From contig NZ_VFWX01000023.1 of assembly GCF_006442965.1 (NCBI RefSeq), forward strand, positions 57,256-121,255: DNA of 64,000 bases, given 5' to 3'. Shown here piece by piece: positions 52,808-61,316 of the stretch (the first letter of the stretch is position 1; every line of letters starts with the position of its first letter). The DNA is from Mesorhizobium sp. CU3. GTDB taxonomy: Bacteria > Pseudomonadota > Alphaproteobacteria > Rhizobiales > Rhizobiaceae. Position numbers and translations under genes: made by a program. The notes under the pieces are model-generated. The model worked only from the letters and a program-made list of their open reading frames with translations. It had not been told where the DNA came from and ran no database searches.

Positions 52808-53437
52808 TCACCGGCAGGCCGAGAGCTTCGGCGTGCTCCGCGAGGGCGATTTCGGCGCGCCTGGCTTTTGCGCGACTGCATCTCTCGGCTTCCACCCGGT
52901 CAGGAGCAGTTCGCGCGCCCGTGCCAGGCGCAACATCACGGTGCCGATCGGCACGCCCGCCACTTCCGCGATTTCGCCGTAGGACATGTCGATGATCTCG
53001 CGCATGACGATGGCTTCGCGCAAAGGCGCCGGCAGTTCGTTGACGGCTTTGCGGATGGCTGCACCTTCCTCGTCGTCCTCGAGCTGGGCGGAGACTGTCT
53101 CTGCTACTGGCTCCTGCCTTAGGCGTGACGCCTTCACCTGCTCGCTGCCGGTCAAAGCTGATGGCGCTTTGTGCTGACCGCGACGGTCGAGTTCCGCGTG
53201 GCAAATGTTCCTTAGAATTGCGAGCAGCCAGGGCCGGATGGCGCAGCCGCGCCAGCTTGCGAAGTGAAGCCGCGCACGCAGATAGCATTCCTGCACGGCA
53301 GCCTCGGCGTCGGCGCGATTTCGCAACAGGAAATAGGCCAACCTGTAAGCATCGTCGAGGCAAGGGAGAGCCGCGTCGCGAAACCGGCGCATGCGCTCGC
53401 CGGCCCTGTCGCGGCCGGCTCTGTCATAGGTCGTCAT
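52808..53437 (-). CDS. ECF sigma factor
   Basis: A 209-residue sigma-70-family ECF factor. Region 2: CLDDAYRLAYFLLRNRADAE, VQECYLRARLHFASWRGCA. Region 4: ELPAPLREAIVMREIIDMSY, GEIAEVAGVPIGTVMLRLAR. No anti-sigma gene adjoins it, so its control is not evident. It begins divergently from the AraC regulator at 53614. Confidence 0.88.
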   Translation of the reverse strand: MTTYDRAGRDRAGERMRRFRDAALPCLDDAYRLAYFLLRNRADAEAAVQECYLRARLHFASWRGCAIRPWLLAILRNICHAELDRRGQHKAPSALTGSEQVKASRLRQEPVAETVSAQLEDDEEGAAIRKAVNELPAPLREAIVMREIIDMSYGEIAEVAGVPIGTVMLRLARARELLLTGWKPRDAVAQKPGAPKSPSRSTPKLSACR

Positions 53438-53613
53438 TGGGGTCGTCCAGCGGGGGTAGCTTTACCTGAAACCGGCGCGGTGGTAACAAACGCGCCGATC
53501 CCGGTCGTGGACTTTCGCGCCAAGCGTGTGGACTGGGGTGACATGCGCCTGCCTCATCAAAAACGATTGGCGCTCGTTTCATCGCGACTGCTTCACCTTC
53601 GACGGGACGGGTC

Positions 53614-54600
53614 ATGCGCCAGGCGCAGCCGACAAATCGCCTTTCGATTTCCCATCACGGCCTGGCCAAAGGGTCGGCATACGAGGCATGGCGCGAAGGC
53701 ATCTGCCGGGGCTTTTGCCGGCTCGACGTCGGGCCGGCGCAAGACGGTTACATCGATTGCCACAACGAGTTCGTGCTGCTCGACTCGATCGCCATCGCCA
53801 CGCCGCAAGGCCGTTCGGCGCGTTTTGCACGCACGCGCGACCTGTTGATCGACGGCTGTGACGATTTCGTGCTGATTTCCGCGACGCACGGCAAGGTAAG
53901 GGTGACCCAAGGCAGCAATACGATTGATCTGACCGCGGGGCAGATGTGCCTCACCGAAATGAACATCGCCGGCGCGCTGGACCTGAACCAGAGCGGTGGA
54001 TTTACGACCACGCGGTTCCCGCGACGCCTGCTGCTGCAGGTCGCGCCGTCGGCGGAGGCGCAACTGGCGCGCACGCTCGGACATGACCGTGCCTCGGGCA
54101 TGATGGTCGAACGTTATTCCGCGCTGTGCAGCGAGATCGGCGGAGAACTCGATCCGCTCGGTCAGAGGACGGCGGCGCAACATCTGGCGGATCTGGTCGG
54201 TCACTTCATCGGGACGAGCGCCGAGCAGAAGAGATTGGTCGGGGAAAGCGACATCTCGACCGCGCGGCTGAACCTGATGAAGGCCGATATCCTCAAAAAT
54301 CTGGACAAAGGCCATCTGACCATCGAGACCGTCGCCAAAGCCAACGGCCTCAGCCCGCGGCAAGCGCAGCGCATGTTCGCATCAACAGGCACGACGTTCA
54401 GCGAATTCGTGCTCGAGCAGCGGCTGCTGCTCGCCAGACAGTTGCTGCTGCGGGAGTCCACCCGCCACCGCAAGGTCAGCGACATCGCCTATACGGTCGG
54501 CTTCAACGACCTGTCCTACTTCCACAGGACGTTCAAGCGCCGCTTCGGCGTCACGCCCGCGGACATCCAGATGGAGCCTGGCGTGAGGTTGGCGCAGTAG
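53614..54600 (+). CDS. AraC-family regulator
   Basis: A 328-residue regulator. The N-terminal ~200 residues form an AraC-binding-like cupin domain (VRVTQGSNTIDLTAGQMCLT). The C-terminal HTH pair is LTIETVAKANGLSPRQAQRM and KVSDIAYTVGFNDLSYFHRT, ending FKRRFGVTPADIQ. It immediately precedes the molybdenum hydroxylase genes (127 bp), so it may regulate them. Confidence 0.9.
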   Translation: MRQAQPTNRLSISHHGLAKGSAYEAWREGICRGFCRLDVGPAQDGYIDCHNEFVLLDSIAIATPQGRSARFARTRDLLIDGCDDFVLISATHGKVRVTQGSNTIDLTAGQMCLTEMNIAGALDLNQSGGFTTTRFPRRLLLQVAPSAEAQLARTLGHDRASGMMVERYSALCSEIGGELDPLGQRTAAQHLADLVGHFIGTSAEQKRLVGESDISTARLNLMKADILKNLDKGHLTIETVAKANGLSPRQAQRMFASTGTTFSEFVLEQRLLLARQLLLRESTRHRKVSDIAYTVGFNDLSYFHRTFKRRFGVTPADIQMEPGVRLAQ

Positions 54601-54726
54601 GCGCGTACTTCATCCTCCACTCCCGCAAACGTGATACGCCGCGCCTCTAGCCGCATCACCCCCGCCCCCTACCCTTCTCCCCAGCAAGCTCCGCCGCCGC
54701 GCGGACGCCAGCCAGGGAGATGTCGG

Positions 54727-55185
54727 GTGCTCACACTTACCGTCAACGGACAGTCTCGCGACGTCGACGTGCCGGACGACATGCCGCTGCTTTGGGTGCT
54801 GCGCGACCATCTGAGCCTCGTCGGCACGAAATATGGCTGCGGCGTCGCGCAATGCGGGGTGTGCACGGTGCATGTGGCCGGCAAGCCGGTGCGGTCGTGC
54901 CAGCTCCTGGTCGGCGATGTCGGCACGCGCCCCATCGTCACCATTGAAGGGATCGGCGCGACCCCGAACGGCGCCAAGCTGCAGCAGGCCTGGATGGAGA
55001 TTGCGGTGCCGCAATGCGGCTATTGCCAGGCCGGGCAGATCATGTCGGCCACCGCGCTGCTCGACGCCAATCCGCAACCCGACGACGCCGATATCGATGC
55101 GGCGATGGCAGGGAATCTTTGCCGCTGCGGCACCTATATCCGCATCCGCCGGGCGATCAAAAACGCCGCCGCCAAATCGGCCTGA
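54727..55185 (+). CDS. [2Fe-2S] subunit of a molybdenum hydroxylase (IorA-like)
   Basis: A 152-residue xanthine-oxidase-family iron-sulfur subunit. The plant-ferredoxin-type cluster motif is YGCGVAQCGVCTVHVAG with a fourth Cys in VRSCQLL; the second cluster is CGYCQAGQ and CRCGTYIRI. A GTG start at 54727 with CAGGGAGATGTCGG upstream fits; the longer frame to 54631 is Pro/Arg-rich. Electrons pass from the Mo subunit to the cytochrome encoded next. Confidence 0.92.
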   Translation: MLTLTVNGQSRDVDVPDDMPLLWVLRDHLSLVGTKYGCGVAQCGVCTVHVAGKPVRSCQLLVGDVGTRPIVTIEGIGATPNGAKLQQAWMEIAVPQCGYCQAGQIMSATALLDANPQPDDADIDAAMAGNLCRCGTYIRIRRAIKNAAAKSA

Positions 55186-55187
55186 CC

Positions 55188-56552
55188 ATGAGGAGAGGGC
55201 TCGGCATCTTCGTCGCGGTTCTGGTCGTCGTCGCGCTTGGCTTCGCGGGCTGGCTCTATCTTGGCCGCAATCCGCTTGGCTTTGCCGGCGGCTCGACCGT
55301 GGCGCTCGCCAGTTACCAGGGCGCCACCGTGACCGGTGCGCCGACTGCGCTTGCCTTCGCCGATCTGGTCAAGCGCGGCGAATATCTTACCCACGCCGCC
55401 GACTGCCAGGCCTGCCACACCGCGCCCGGCGGCGCGCCGTTCGCCGGCGGCTTTGCCTTCAACATGCCGTTCGGCACGATCTACTCCACCAACATCACGC
55501 CGGACAAGGAAACGGGCATCGGCAATTACAGCGACGCCCAGTTCCTGGCGGCGATGCATCGGGGCATACGCGCCGACGGCGAAAAACTCTATCCCGCGAT
55601 GCCCTACGCTTCCTACAGCCTGATGACGGACGCCGACGCGCTGGCTATCAAGGCGTATCTGTTCACGCTTACGCCGGTGAAGGCGCCGGCGAAGTCGAAC
55701 CAATTGTCCTGGCCGTTCAACCAGCGCGGGCTGATCGCGCTCTGGAACGTCGCGTTCAATCCGGACGAGCGCTTCCGCCCCAACACCGGGCAGAGCCCGC
55801 AATGGAACCGCGGCGCCTATCTCGCCGAAGCGATGGGCCATTGCGGCGAATGCCACACGCCGCGCAATTTCGCCTTCGCGCTCGACAATCACGACAAGTT
55901 CGCCGGCGCGCTGACCGCCGGCTGGCGCGCCTACAACATTTCCAGCGACAAGACCTCCGGCATCGGCGACTGGAGCGACGCCGACCTCTACGCCTATCTC
56001 GCGACCGGCCATGCCAACGGCCATGGCGGCGCGGCCGGGCCGATGGGCGAAGCCGCCGACGACAGCCTCAGCTATCTGACGCCGGACGACACGCATGCGC
56101 TGGTCGCGTATCTGCGCAGCATCCCGGCCCGGGCAAGCGACCTGCCGCGCACTGTGACGACGGCGGCACCCGCTTCCTACAAGGAGGGAGCGACAGCTCA
56201 AGCCAACATGCGCGGCGAGAAAATCTTCGCCGGCGCCTGCGCCTCCTGCCATGACTGGACCGGCGTCAGCCCGGTCACCGGCTTTGCAACGCTGACCGGC
56301 GTGCGCGCGGTGAACGACCCCAGCGCCACCAACGTGGCGCAGACCGTGATCAATGGCGTCAGCCGCAAGACCGCCGACGGCAAGATCTTCATGCCGGCCT
56401 TCGGCGGAGGCTATTCCGACGACGACATCGCCGCCGTCGCCAACTACGTCACCGCCCGCTTCGGCGCCAAGGGCGCCGATCTGACGGCCAAGGACGTCGC
56501 CGCGCTCAAGCAGCAGGCGGCGCAGCAATCGAAGGAGGCTCCCAATGGCTGA
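55188..56552 (+). CDS. Tri-haem cytochrome c subunit of the hydroxylase
   Basis: A 454-residue protein with an N-terminal helix (GLGIFVAVLVVVALGFAGWL) and three CxxCH haem sites (CQACH, CGECH, CASCH), like the cytochrome subunits of periplasmic alcohol/aldehyde and nicotinate-type dehydrogenases. It starts 2 bp after the Fe-S subunit and overlaps the Mo subunit start by 8 bp, so all three are one operon. It probably passes electrons to the respiratory chain. Confidence 0.92.
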   Translation: MRRGLGIFVAVLVVVALGFAGWLYLGRNPLGFAGGSTVALASYQGATVTGAPTALAFADLVKRGEYLTHAADCQACHTAPGGAPFAGGFAFNMPFGTIYSTNITPDKETGIGNYSDAQFLAAMHRGIRADGEKLYPAMPYASYSLMTDADALAIKAYLFTLTPVKAPAKSNQLSWPFNQRGLIALWNVAFNPDERFRPNTGQSPQWNRGAYLAEAMGHCGECHTPRNFAFALDNHDKFAGALTAGWRAYNISSDKTSGIGDWSDADLYAYLATGHANGHGGAAGPMGEAADDSLSYLTPDDTHALVAYLRSIPARASDLPRTVTTAAPASYKEGATAQANMRGEKIFAGACASCHDWTGVSPVTGFATLTGVRAVNDPSATNVAQTVINGVSRKTADGKIFMPAFGGGYSDDDIAAVANYVTARFGAKGADLTAKDVAALKQQAAQQSKEAPNG

Positions 56553-58827
56553 CTTTGCCCGGTCCGACGCCTATCTCTCGGCACTGCTGCAAGAGGTGCA
56601 CTCGGTCGGTGCCGCAAGAGCGCCATTCACCATTGGGCGGCGCAGCTTCTTCAAACTGACCGGCGCCGGCGTCGCCGGGCTGGTGCTTGGCTTCCACCTT
56701 GGCGACACGGCCTTTGCGGCCGAGCCGGCCAATGGCAACGACGCCGCGAACCAGGCGATGAACGCCTTCATCCGCATCGCGCCGGACAACACCATCACCA
56801 TCTATTCGAAATGCCCGGAGATCGGCCAAGGAATAAAAACGTCGTTCGGCGTGATCATCGCCGAGGAGCTCGATGCCGACTGGGCCCATGTCGTGATGGA
56901 GCAGGCCGACATCAATCCGAAAGTCTATGGCAGCCAGGGCGCCGGCGGTTCGACCTCGATCCCGCGCGCCTGGAACCAGTTGCGCCAGGCGGGCGCCGGC
57001 GCCAAGGCGATGCTGGTTGCCGCGGCAGCGCAGGCGTGGTCGGGCGACCCGTCGCAGATCACCACGCGGGATTCGGTGCTGACGCACACCGCGAGCGGTC
57101 GCTCCGCAACCTATGGATCGCTTGCCGCGGCGGCAGCGAAAATGCCGGTGCCGGATCCGAAGAGCCTGAAGCTGAAGACTCGGGCCGAGTACCGGCTGAT
57201 CGGCAAGCGCTATCGCGGCGTCGACGATCCCAAAGTGGTCAGCGGCCAGCCGCTGTTCGGCATCGATGTCCAGCGCCCCGGCATGGTCTATGCTACCTAC
57301 ACCAAATGTCCCGCGGCGGGCGGCAAGGTGAAATCCTTCAACGCCGACGAGATCAAGCGTCAGCCCGGCGTGCTCGACGCCTTCGCCATCGAGGGCACGG
57401 GGCTTGTGGTTGAAGTGATGCCGGGTGTGGCCATCATCGCCAGGGACACCTGGAGCGCCTTTCAGGCACGGGAAAAACTCCGGGTCGACTGGGATCTCGG
57501 CGAAGCTTCGACGGACTCCACTTCGCACTTCTCGGCGCTGGCGAAGGAGGTCGCGGCGAGTTTCCCGCAGAAGGCTGACGACAATGTCGGCGACGTCGAT
57601 AAGTCGTTCGCCAATGCCGCGAAAACCGTCGAGGCCTATTACGAATATCCCTTCGCCGCGCATGTGCCGCTGGAGCCGATGAACACCACGGCGCACTGGC
57701 ATGACGGGATCATGGAGCTATGGGTGCCGACGCAGCAACCCGACCGCGGCCTACCGCTGATCGGCAAGGTGGCCGGGGTGGTCCCGGAGAAGGTCGTGAT
57801 GCACCAGACCCGCGTCGGCGGCGGCTTTGGGAGGCGGTTGGTCAACGACTATGCCTGCGAGGCGGCGGCCATCGCGCTCAAGGTCGACGCGCCGGTCAAG
57901 CTGCAATGGAGCCGCGAGGACGATTTCGCCCACGATTTCTACCGGCCCGCCGGCTACCACCAGTTCAAGGGTGCGATCGACCGGGGTGGCCGGCTCGATG
58001 CCTGGCAGGAGCATTTCATCACCTTCACCGCCGACGGCAAGAAGGAAGCCTCGGGCGCCAACCTGACCGACAATCTGCGCTACTCGATCAAGGCGCCTAA
58101 CCTGCGCCGCGGCAAGACGATGTTTCCGCTGAAAATCCCGACCGGCGCCTGGCGCGCGCCGGGCGACAACGCGCAGGTCTTTGCCGCGCAGAGCTTCATG
58201 CATGAATTGTCGCTCGCTTCGGGGCGCGACCATGTCGAGTTCTTGCTCGACGCGGTGAACCGTGACGTGCCCGAGCTCGCGCCCAAGGATGCAAGCGTCA
58301 ATTTCAGCCCCAAGCGCGCCACCGACGTCATCAAAATGTGCGCCGACAAGGCCGGCTGGGGCAAGACTTTGCCCAAGGGCAGCGGCCTGGGCTTGGCCTG
58401 GTGCTATTCGCATGCTGGCCATGTCGCGCAGGCCGTCGAACTCAGCGTCGATGCCGACAAGAGCATCAGGATCGCGCGCATCGTCGTAGTGCTCGATGTC
58501 GGACCGATCATCAACATGGCAGGCTCCGAGGCACAGGCTCAAGGCGCATCCACCGACGCGTTGTCGACGGCGATGGGCCTCAAGATCACCATCGAGAACG
58601 GCCGCATCCGCGAGCAGAACTACAATTCCTATCCAATCCTGCGCATGCCGTTCGCGCCGATGAACATCGACGCCTATTTCATCCAGTCGGACAATCCGCC
58701 GACCGGCATGGGCGAACCGGCCTTCCCGGCGCTGGCGCCGGCCCTGGGCAACGCCATCTTCGCCGCCACCGGCGAGCGCGTGCGCAAGCTGCCGCTACGA
58801 GACCTCGGTTACTCGCTGGCTGCCTGA
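56545..58827 (+). CDS. Molybdopterin-binding hydroxylase subunit (IorB-like)
   Basis: 760 residues. A twin-arginine signal (GRRSFFKLTGAGVAGLVLGF, RR at 32-33) shows periplasmic export with the folded cofactor. The xanthine-dehydrogenase molybdopterin domains follow (VGGGFGRRLVNDYACEAAAI, VPLEPMNTTAHW, and TGMGEPAFPALAPALGNAIF with the catalytic Glu). Isoquinoline 1-oxidoreductase and aldehyde oxidases share this plan; the substrate is not readable. Confidence 0.92.
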   Translation: MADFARSDAYLSALLQEVHSVGAARAPFTIGRRSFFKLTGAGVAGLVLGFHLGDTAFAAEPANGNDAANQAMNAFIRIAPDNTITIYSKCPEIGQGIKTSFGVIIAEELDADWAHVVMEQADINPKVYGSQGAGGSTSIPRAWNQLRQAGAGAKAMLVAAAAQAWSGDPSQITTRDSVLTHTASGRSATYGSLAAAAAKMPVPDPKSLKLKTRAEYRLIGKRYRGVDDPKVVSGQPLFGIDVQRPGMVYATYTKCPAAGGKVKSFNADEIKRQPGVLDAFAIEGTGLVVEVMPGVAIIARDTWSAFQAREKLRVDWDLGEASTDSTSHFSALAKEVAASFPQKADDNVGDVDKSFANAAKTVEAYYEYPFAAHVPLEPMNTTAHWHDGIMELWVPTQQPDRGLPLIGKVAGVVPEKVVMHQTRVGGGFGRRLVNDYACEAAAIALKVDAPVKLQWSREDDFAHDFYRPAGYHQFKGAIDRGGRLDAWQEHFITFTADGKKEASGANLTDNLRYSIKAPNLRRGKTMFPLKIPTGAWRAPGDNAQVFAAQSFMHELSLASGRDHVEFLLDAVNRDVPELAPKDASVNFSPKRATDVIKMCADKAGWGKTLPKGSGLGLAWCYSHAGHVAQAVELSVDADKSIRIARIVVVLDVGPIINMAGSEAQAQGASTDALSTAMGLKITIENGRIREQNYNSYPILRMPFAPMNIDAYFIQSDNPPTGMGEPAFPALAPALGNAIFAATGERVRKLPLRDLGYSLAA

Positions 58828-59023
58828 CGGACTGATGTTTCCGTTACGCGATGACGCAATGTCGCGCCTGAGCATTTTAGCTATCCTGAATATACGGCGA
58901 ACCCTGTTCGCCGGGCCGGCGTCGGGTTAGCTCCCAACAGGCAACGGGCGCCGGCCACCTGGGCGCCATCTAGTCTAGGAGGCGAGGAAACGCCAATCGT
59001 CAGGCGAGGAAAGGGCGTCGAGC

Positions 59024-61225
59024 CTACTTCCCACGCCGCTCTTCCGGTCGTGAGCCACTCCCCCACAGCGCGCGCTGCAGAAGGTTGCGTTTCTTCCTGC
59101 GCGGCGCAAGCTCGATGTCGCTGACCAGGCGGGCGCCGCCCTTGCAGCGTTCCAGCGTGATCTTGCGGGTGTGAAAAGCTTCGAGCTCGGCGCGGTGGGC
59201 GACGCTGACGATGGTGACCTTTGGCAATTCGCGGATCAGCGTCTGCATCATCTGGTCCTGGCTCTGTTCGTCCAGCGCCGAGGTCGCCTCGTCGAGGACG
59301 ACAATGTCGGGGGCGTGCAGCAAAAGCCGCGCGAAGGCCAGCCGCTGCTTCTCGCCGCCGGACAGCGTCTGATCCCAGGGCGCCGTCTCCTCCAGCCGGT
59401 TCTTCAGATAGCCGAGACCGACCTTGTCAAGGGCGGCCGCGATCTCGGCCTTCTTCCAGTTGTTGGCGGCAGCGGGATAGGCGGTGGCGCGTCGCAGCGT
59501 GCCGGACGGCACATAGGGCCGCTGCGGCAGCATGAAGAGCCGCTTGTCGGGGTGGAAGTTGACGCTGCCGCTACCCCAGGGCCACAGGCCCGCGATAGCG
59601 CGCACCAGCGTCGACTTGCCGGAGCCGGATTCGCCCGAGACCAGCACGCGCTCGCCCGGTTCCACCACCACCTCGGTCTCCTTCACCACCGAGGTGCCGT
59701 CGTCGAGCGTCACGGAGAGATCGTCGAGGGAAAGCATGGCGTGGCCCATGGTCTCGCCATGCTTGATGCGGCCGAGGTCGTGCGACTGCTCGGCGCGCTC
59801 CAGTCCGTCGAGCGACACCATCAGCGAGGCGATGCGATGCGCCGACGCATTCCAGTCGGCGAGCCGCGGATAATTGTCGACCAGCCAACCGAAGGCGCCC
59901 TGCACGATGGCGAAAGCGGACGCCGCCTGCATCACTTCGCCGAGCGTCATCGAGCCTTCGAGGAACTTTGGCGCGCACAAAAGCACGGGCACTACCGGCG
60001 CGAACAGGCTGGAGCTTTGCGAGACGAGCGCCGTTCGCATGTATTGGCCGGTCAGGCGCGCCCAGCGCTGCAGCACACCGCCAAAGGTGCGGTCGATGCC
60101 GGCGTTTTCCTCGTCCTCGCCGCCGAGCAGCGCGATGCTCTCGCCGTTTTCGCGCACGCGCGTCAACACGTAGCGGAATTCGGCTTCCGACTGGTTCTTG
60201 TCCTCGGAGAGCTGCACGAAGCGGCGGCCGATGAGGAACATCGAGGTCGAGGTGACCGCGGCATAGATCATCGCGGTGACGACGAGGAATCCGGGCACGG
60301 TGACGGTCGTGCCGCCCAGCGTGAAAGTGAGCGAGCCGCCGATCGTCCACAAGACGACGATGAAGGTCGAGGCCGACAGGAAGGCGACGGTGACGCCGGC
60401 GACGAAGTCGACCGGTGACTCGGTTGCCACGCGCAGATCCTCCGAGATACGCGCCTCGGGATTGGCATGGTCGCCCTTGACGAGGTTGAGCTGGTAATAG
60501 CGGCCGTGGTCCAGCCAGCGCCCGATGGTCGCGGTGGTGAGCCAGGAGCGCCAGCGCCGCTGCATGGTCATGCGCATATAGACCTGCGCCACGACCAGGC
60601 TGATGCTGCCGGCGACCAATGGCAGGAAGACGGCGCTCAGCCAGTAGACGGTTTGGGCGTCGCGGCCCTCAATGGCGTCGAAGATGGCGCGGTTCCATCG
60701 ATTGATGCCGTATTGGAAGCCGACATTGGCGACGATCATGACGAGAAGCCCGATGGTCAGAGGCCAGGCGAGCCTGTCGCCATGCCGGCCCCAATAGCCG
60801 CGCCCACTGATCCAGAAGCGCCTGGTCAGATATTTCTTGCGCGCTTTCTCGGCCGCCTCGCGCGATAGCCGCCGGTCGGGCTCGACGGGATCGGGTAGCG
60901 GCGCTTGGCGGACGGCCGGATCGGCCGCCGCTTCGACCACCGGCGCCTTGGCACGAGGCTTCGGCTTCAGCTTCGGCTCGGCATCCTCGGACAATCCATT
61001 GCCCGGTGCTGGTTCGCCAAGCGACGGCTGGGCCTTGGGCGATTTTCGGCTCGGCGGTGCCTTAGGAACCGATGGCTTTTGACCCGGGGGCTTCTGGCCC
61101 CCGACCCCTTCGCTTGAAATCTTGCGCTTAGGTGCATGCTGGCGCGCGACCTTGGGGCGCGGCTTCCCTGCGCCATGCGGCTTCGCGCCGCCGGCCGGCT
61201 TGGGTCTGGATTTCGCCTCCGACAT
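59024..61225 (-). CDS. ABCD/YddA/BclA-like ABC transporter ATPase-permease
   Basis: About 733 residues. An unusual ~120-residue Pro/Lys/Ala-rich N-terminal tail precedes the ABC_membrane_2-type domain (FWISGRGYWGRHGDRLAWPL, VGFQYGINRWNRAIFDAIEG). The ATPase domain has Walker A SGESGSGKST, signature TLSGGEKQRLAFARLLLHAP, Walker B IVVLDEATSALDE. This is the YddA/BclA/ABCD group; in bradyrhizobia BclA imports NCR peptides and is needed in symbiosis. Whether this paralogue does is unknown. ATG at 61225 is chosen over a TTG at 61237. Confidence 0.88.
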   Translation of the reverse strand: MSEAKSRPKPAGGAKPHGAGKPRPKVARQHAPKRKISSEGVGGQKPPGQKPSVPKAPPSRKSPKAQPSLGEPAPGNGLSEDAEPKLKPKPRAKAPVVEAAADPAVRQAPLPDPVEPDRRLSREAAEKARKKYLTRRFWISGRGYWGRHGDRLAWPLTIGLLVMIVANVGFQYGINRWNRAIFDAIEGRDAQTVYWLSAVFLPLVAGSISLVVAQVYMRMTMQRRWRSWLTTATIGRWLDHGRYYQLNLVKGDHANPEARISEDLRVATESPVDFVAGVTVAFLSASTFIVVLWTIGGSLTFTLGGTTVTVPGFLVVTAMIYAAVTSTSMFLIGRRFVQLSEDKNQSEAEFRYVLTRVRENGESIALLGGEDEENAGIDRTFGGVLQRWARLTGQYMRTALVSQSSSLFAPVVPVLLCAPKFLEGSMTLGEVMQAASAFAIVQGAFGWLVDNYPRLADWNASAHRIASLMVSLDGLERAEQSHDLGRIKHGETMGHAMLSLDDLSVTLDDGTSVVKETEVVVEPGERVLVSGESGSGKSTLVRAIAGLWPWGSGSVNFHPDKRLFMLPQRPYVPSGTLRRATAYPAAANNWKKAEIAAALDKVGLGYLKNRLEETAPWDQTLSGGEKQRLAFARLLLHAPDIVVLDEATSALDEQSQDQMMQTLIRELPKVTIVSVAHRAELEAFHTRKITLERCKGGARLVSDIELAPRRKKRNLLQRALWGSGSRPEERRGK

Positions 61226-61316
61226 ACGCCCCGACAACGGCTTCGAAATCGAAAGGTTTCACAGACAGGCGCTCATAGAAGCGTGATGCAGACGTCATCG
61301 CGCATTCGGTCACCGA

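Noticed and set aside
59171..60418. Plus-strand ORF, 415 codons
   Set aside because: Antisense of the ABC transporter; His/Arg/Gln-rich shadow without domains.
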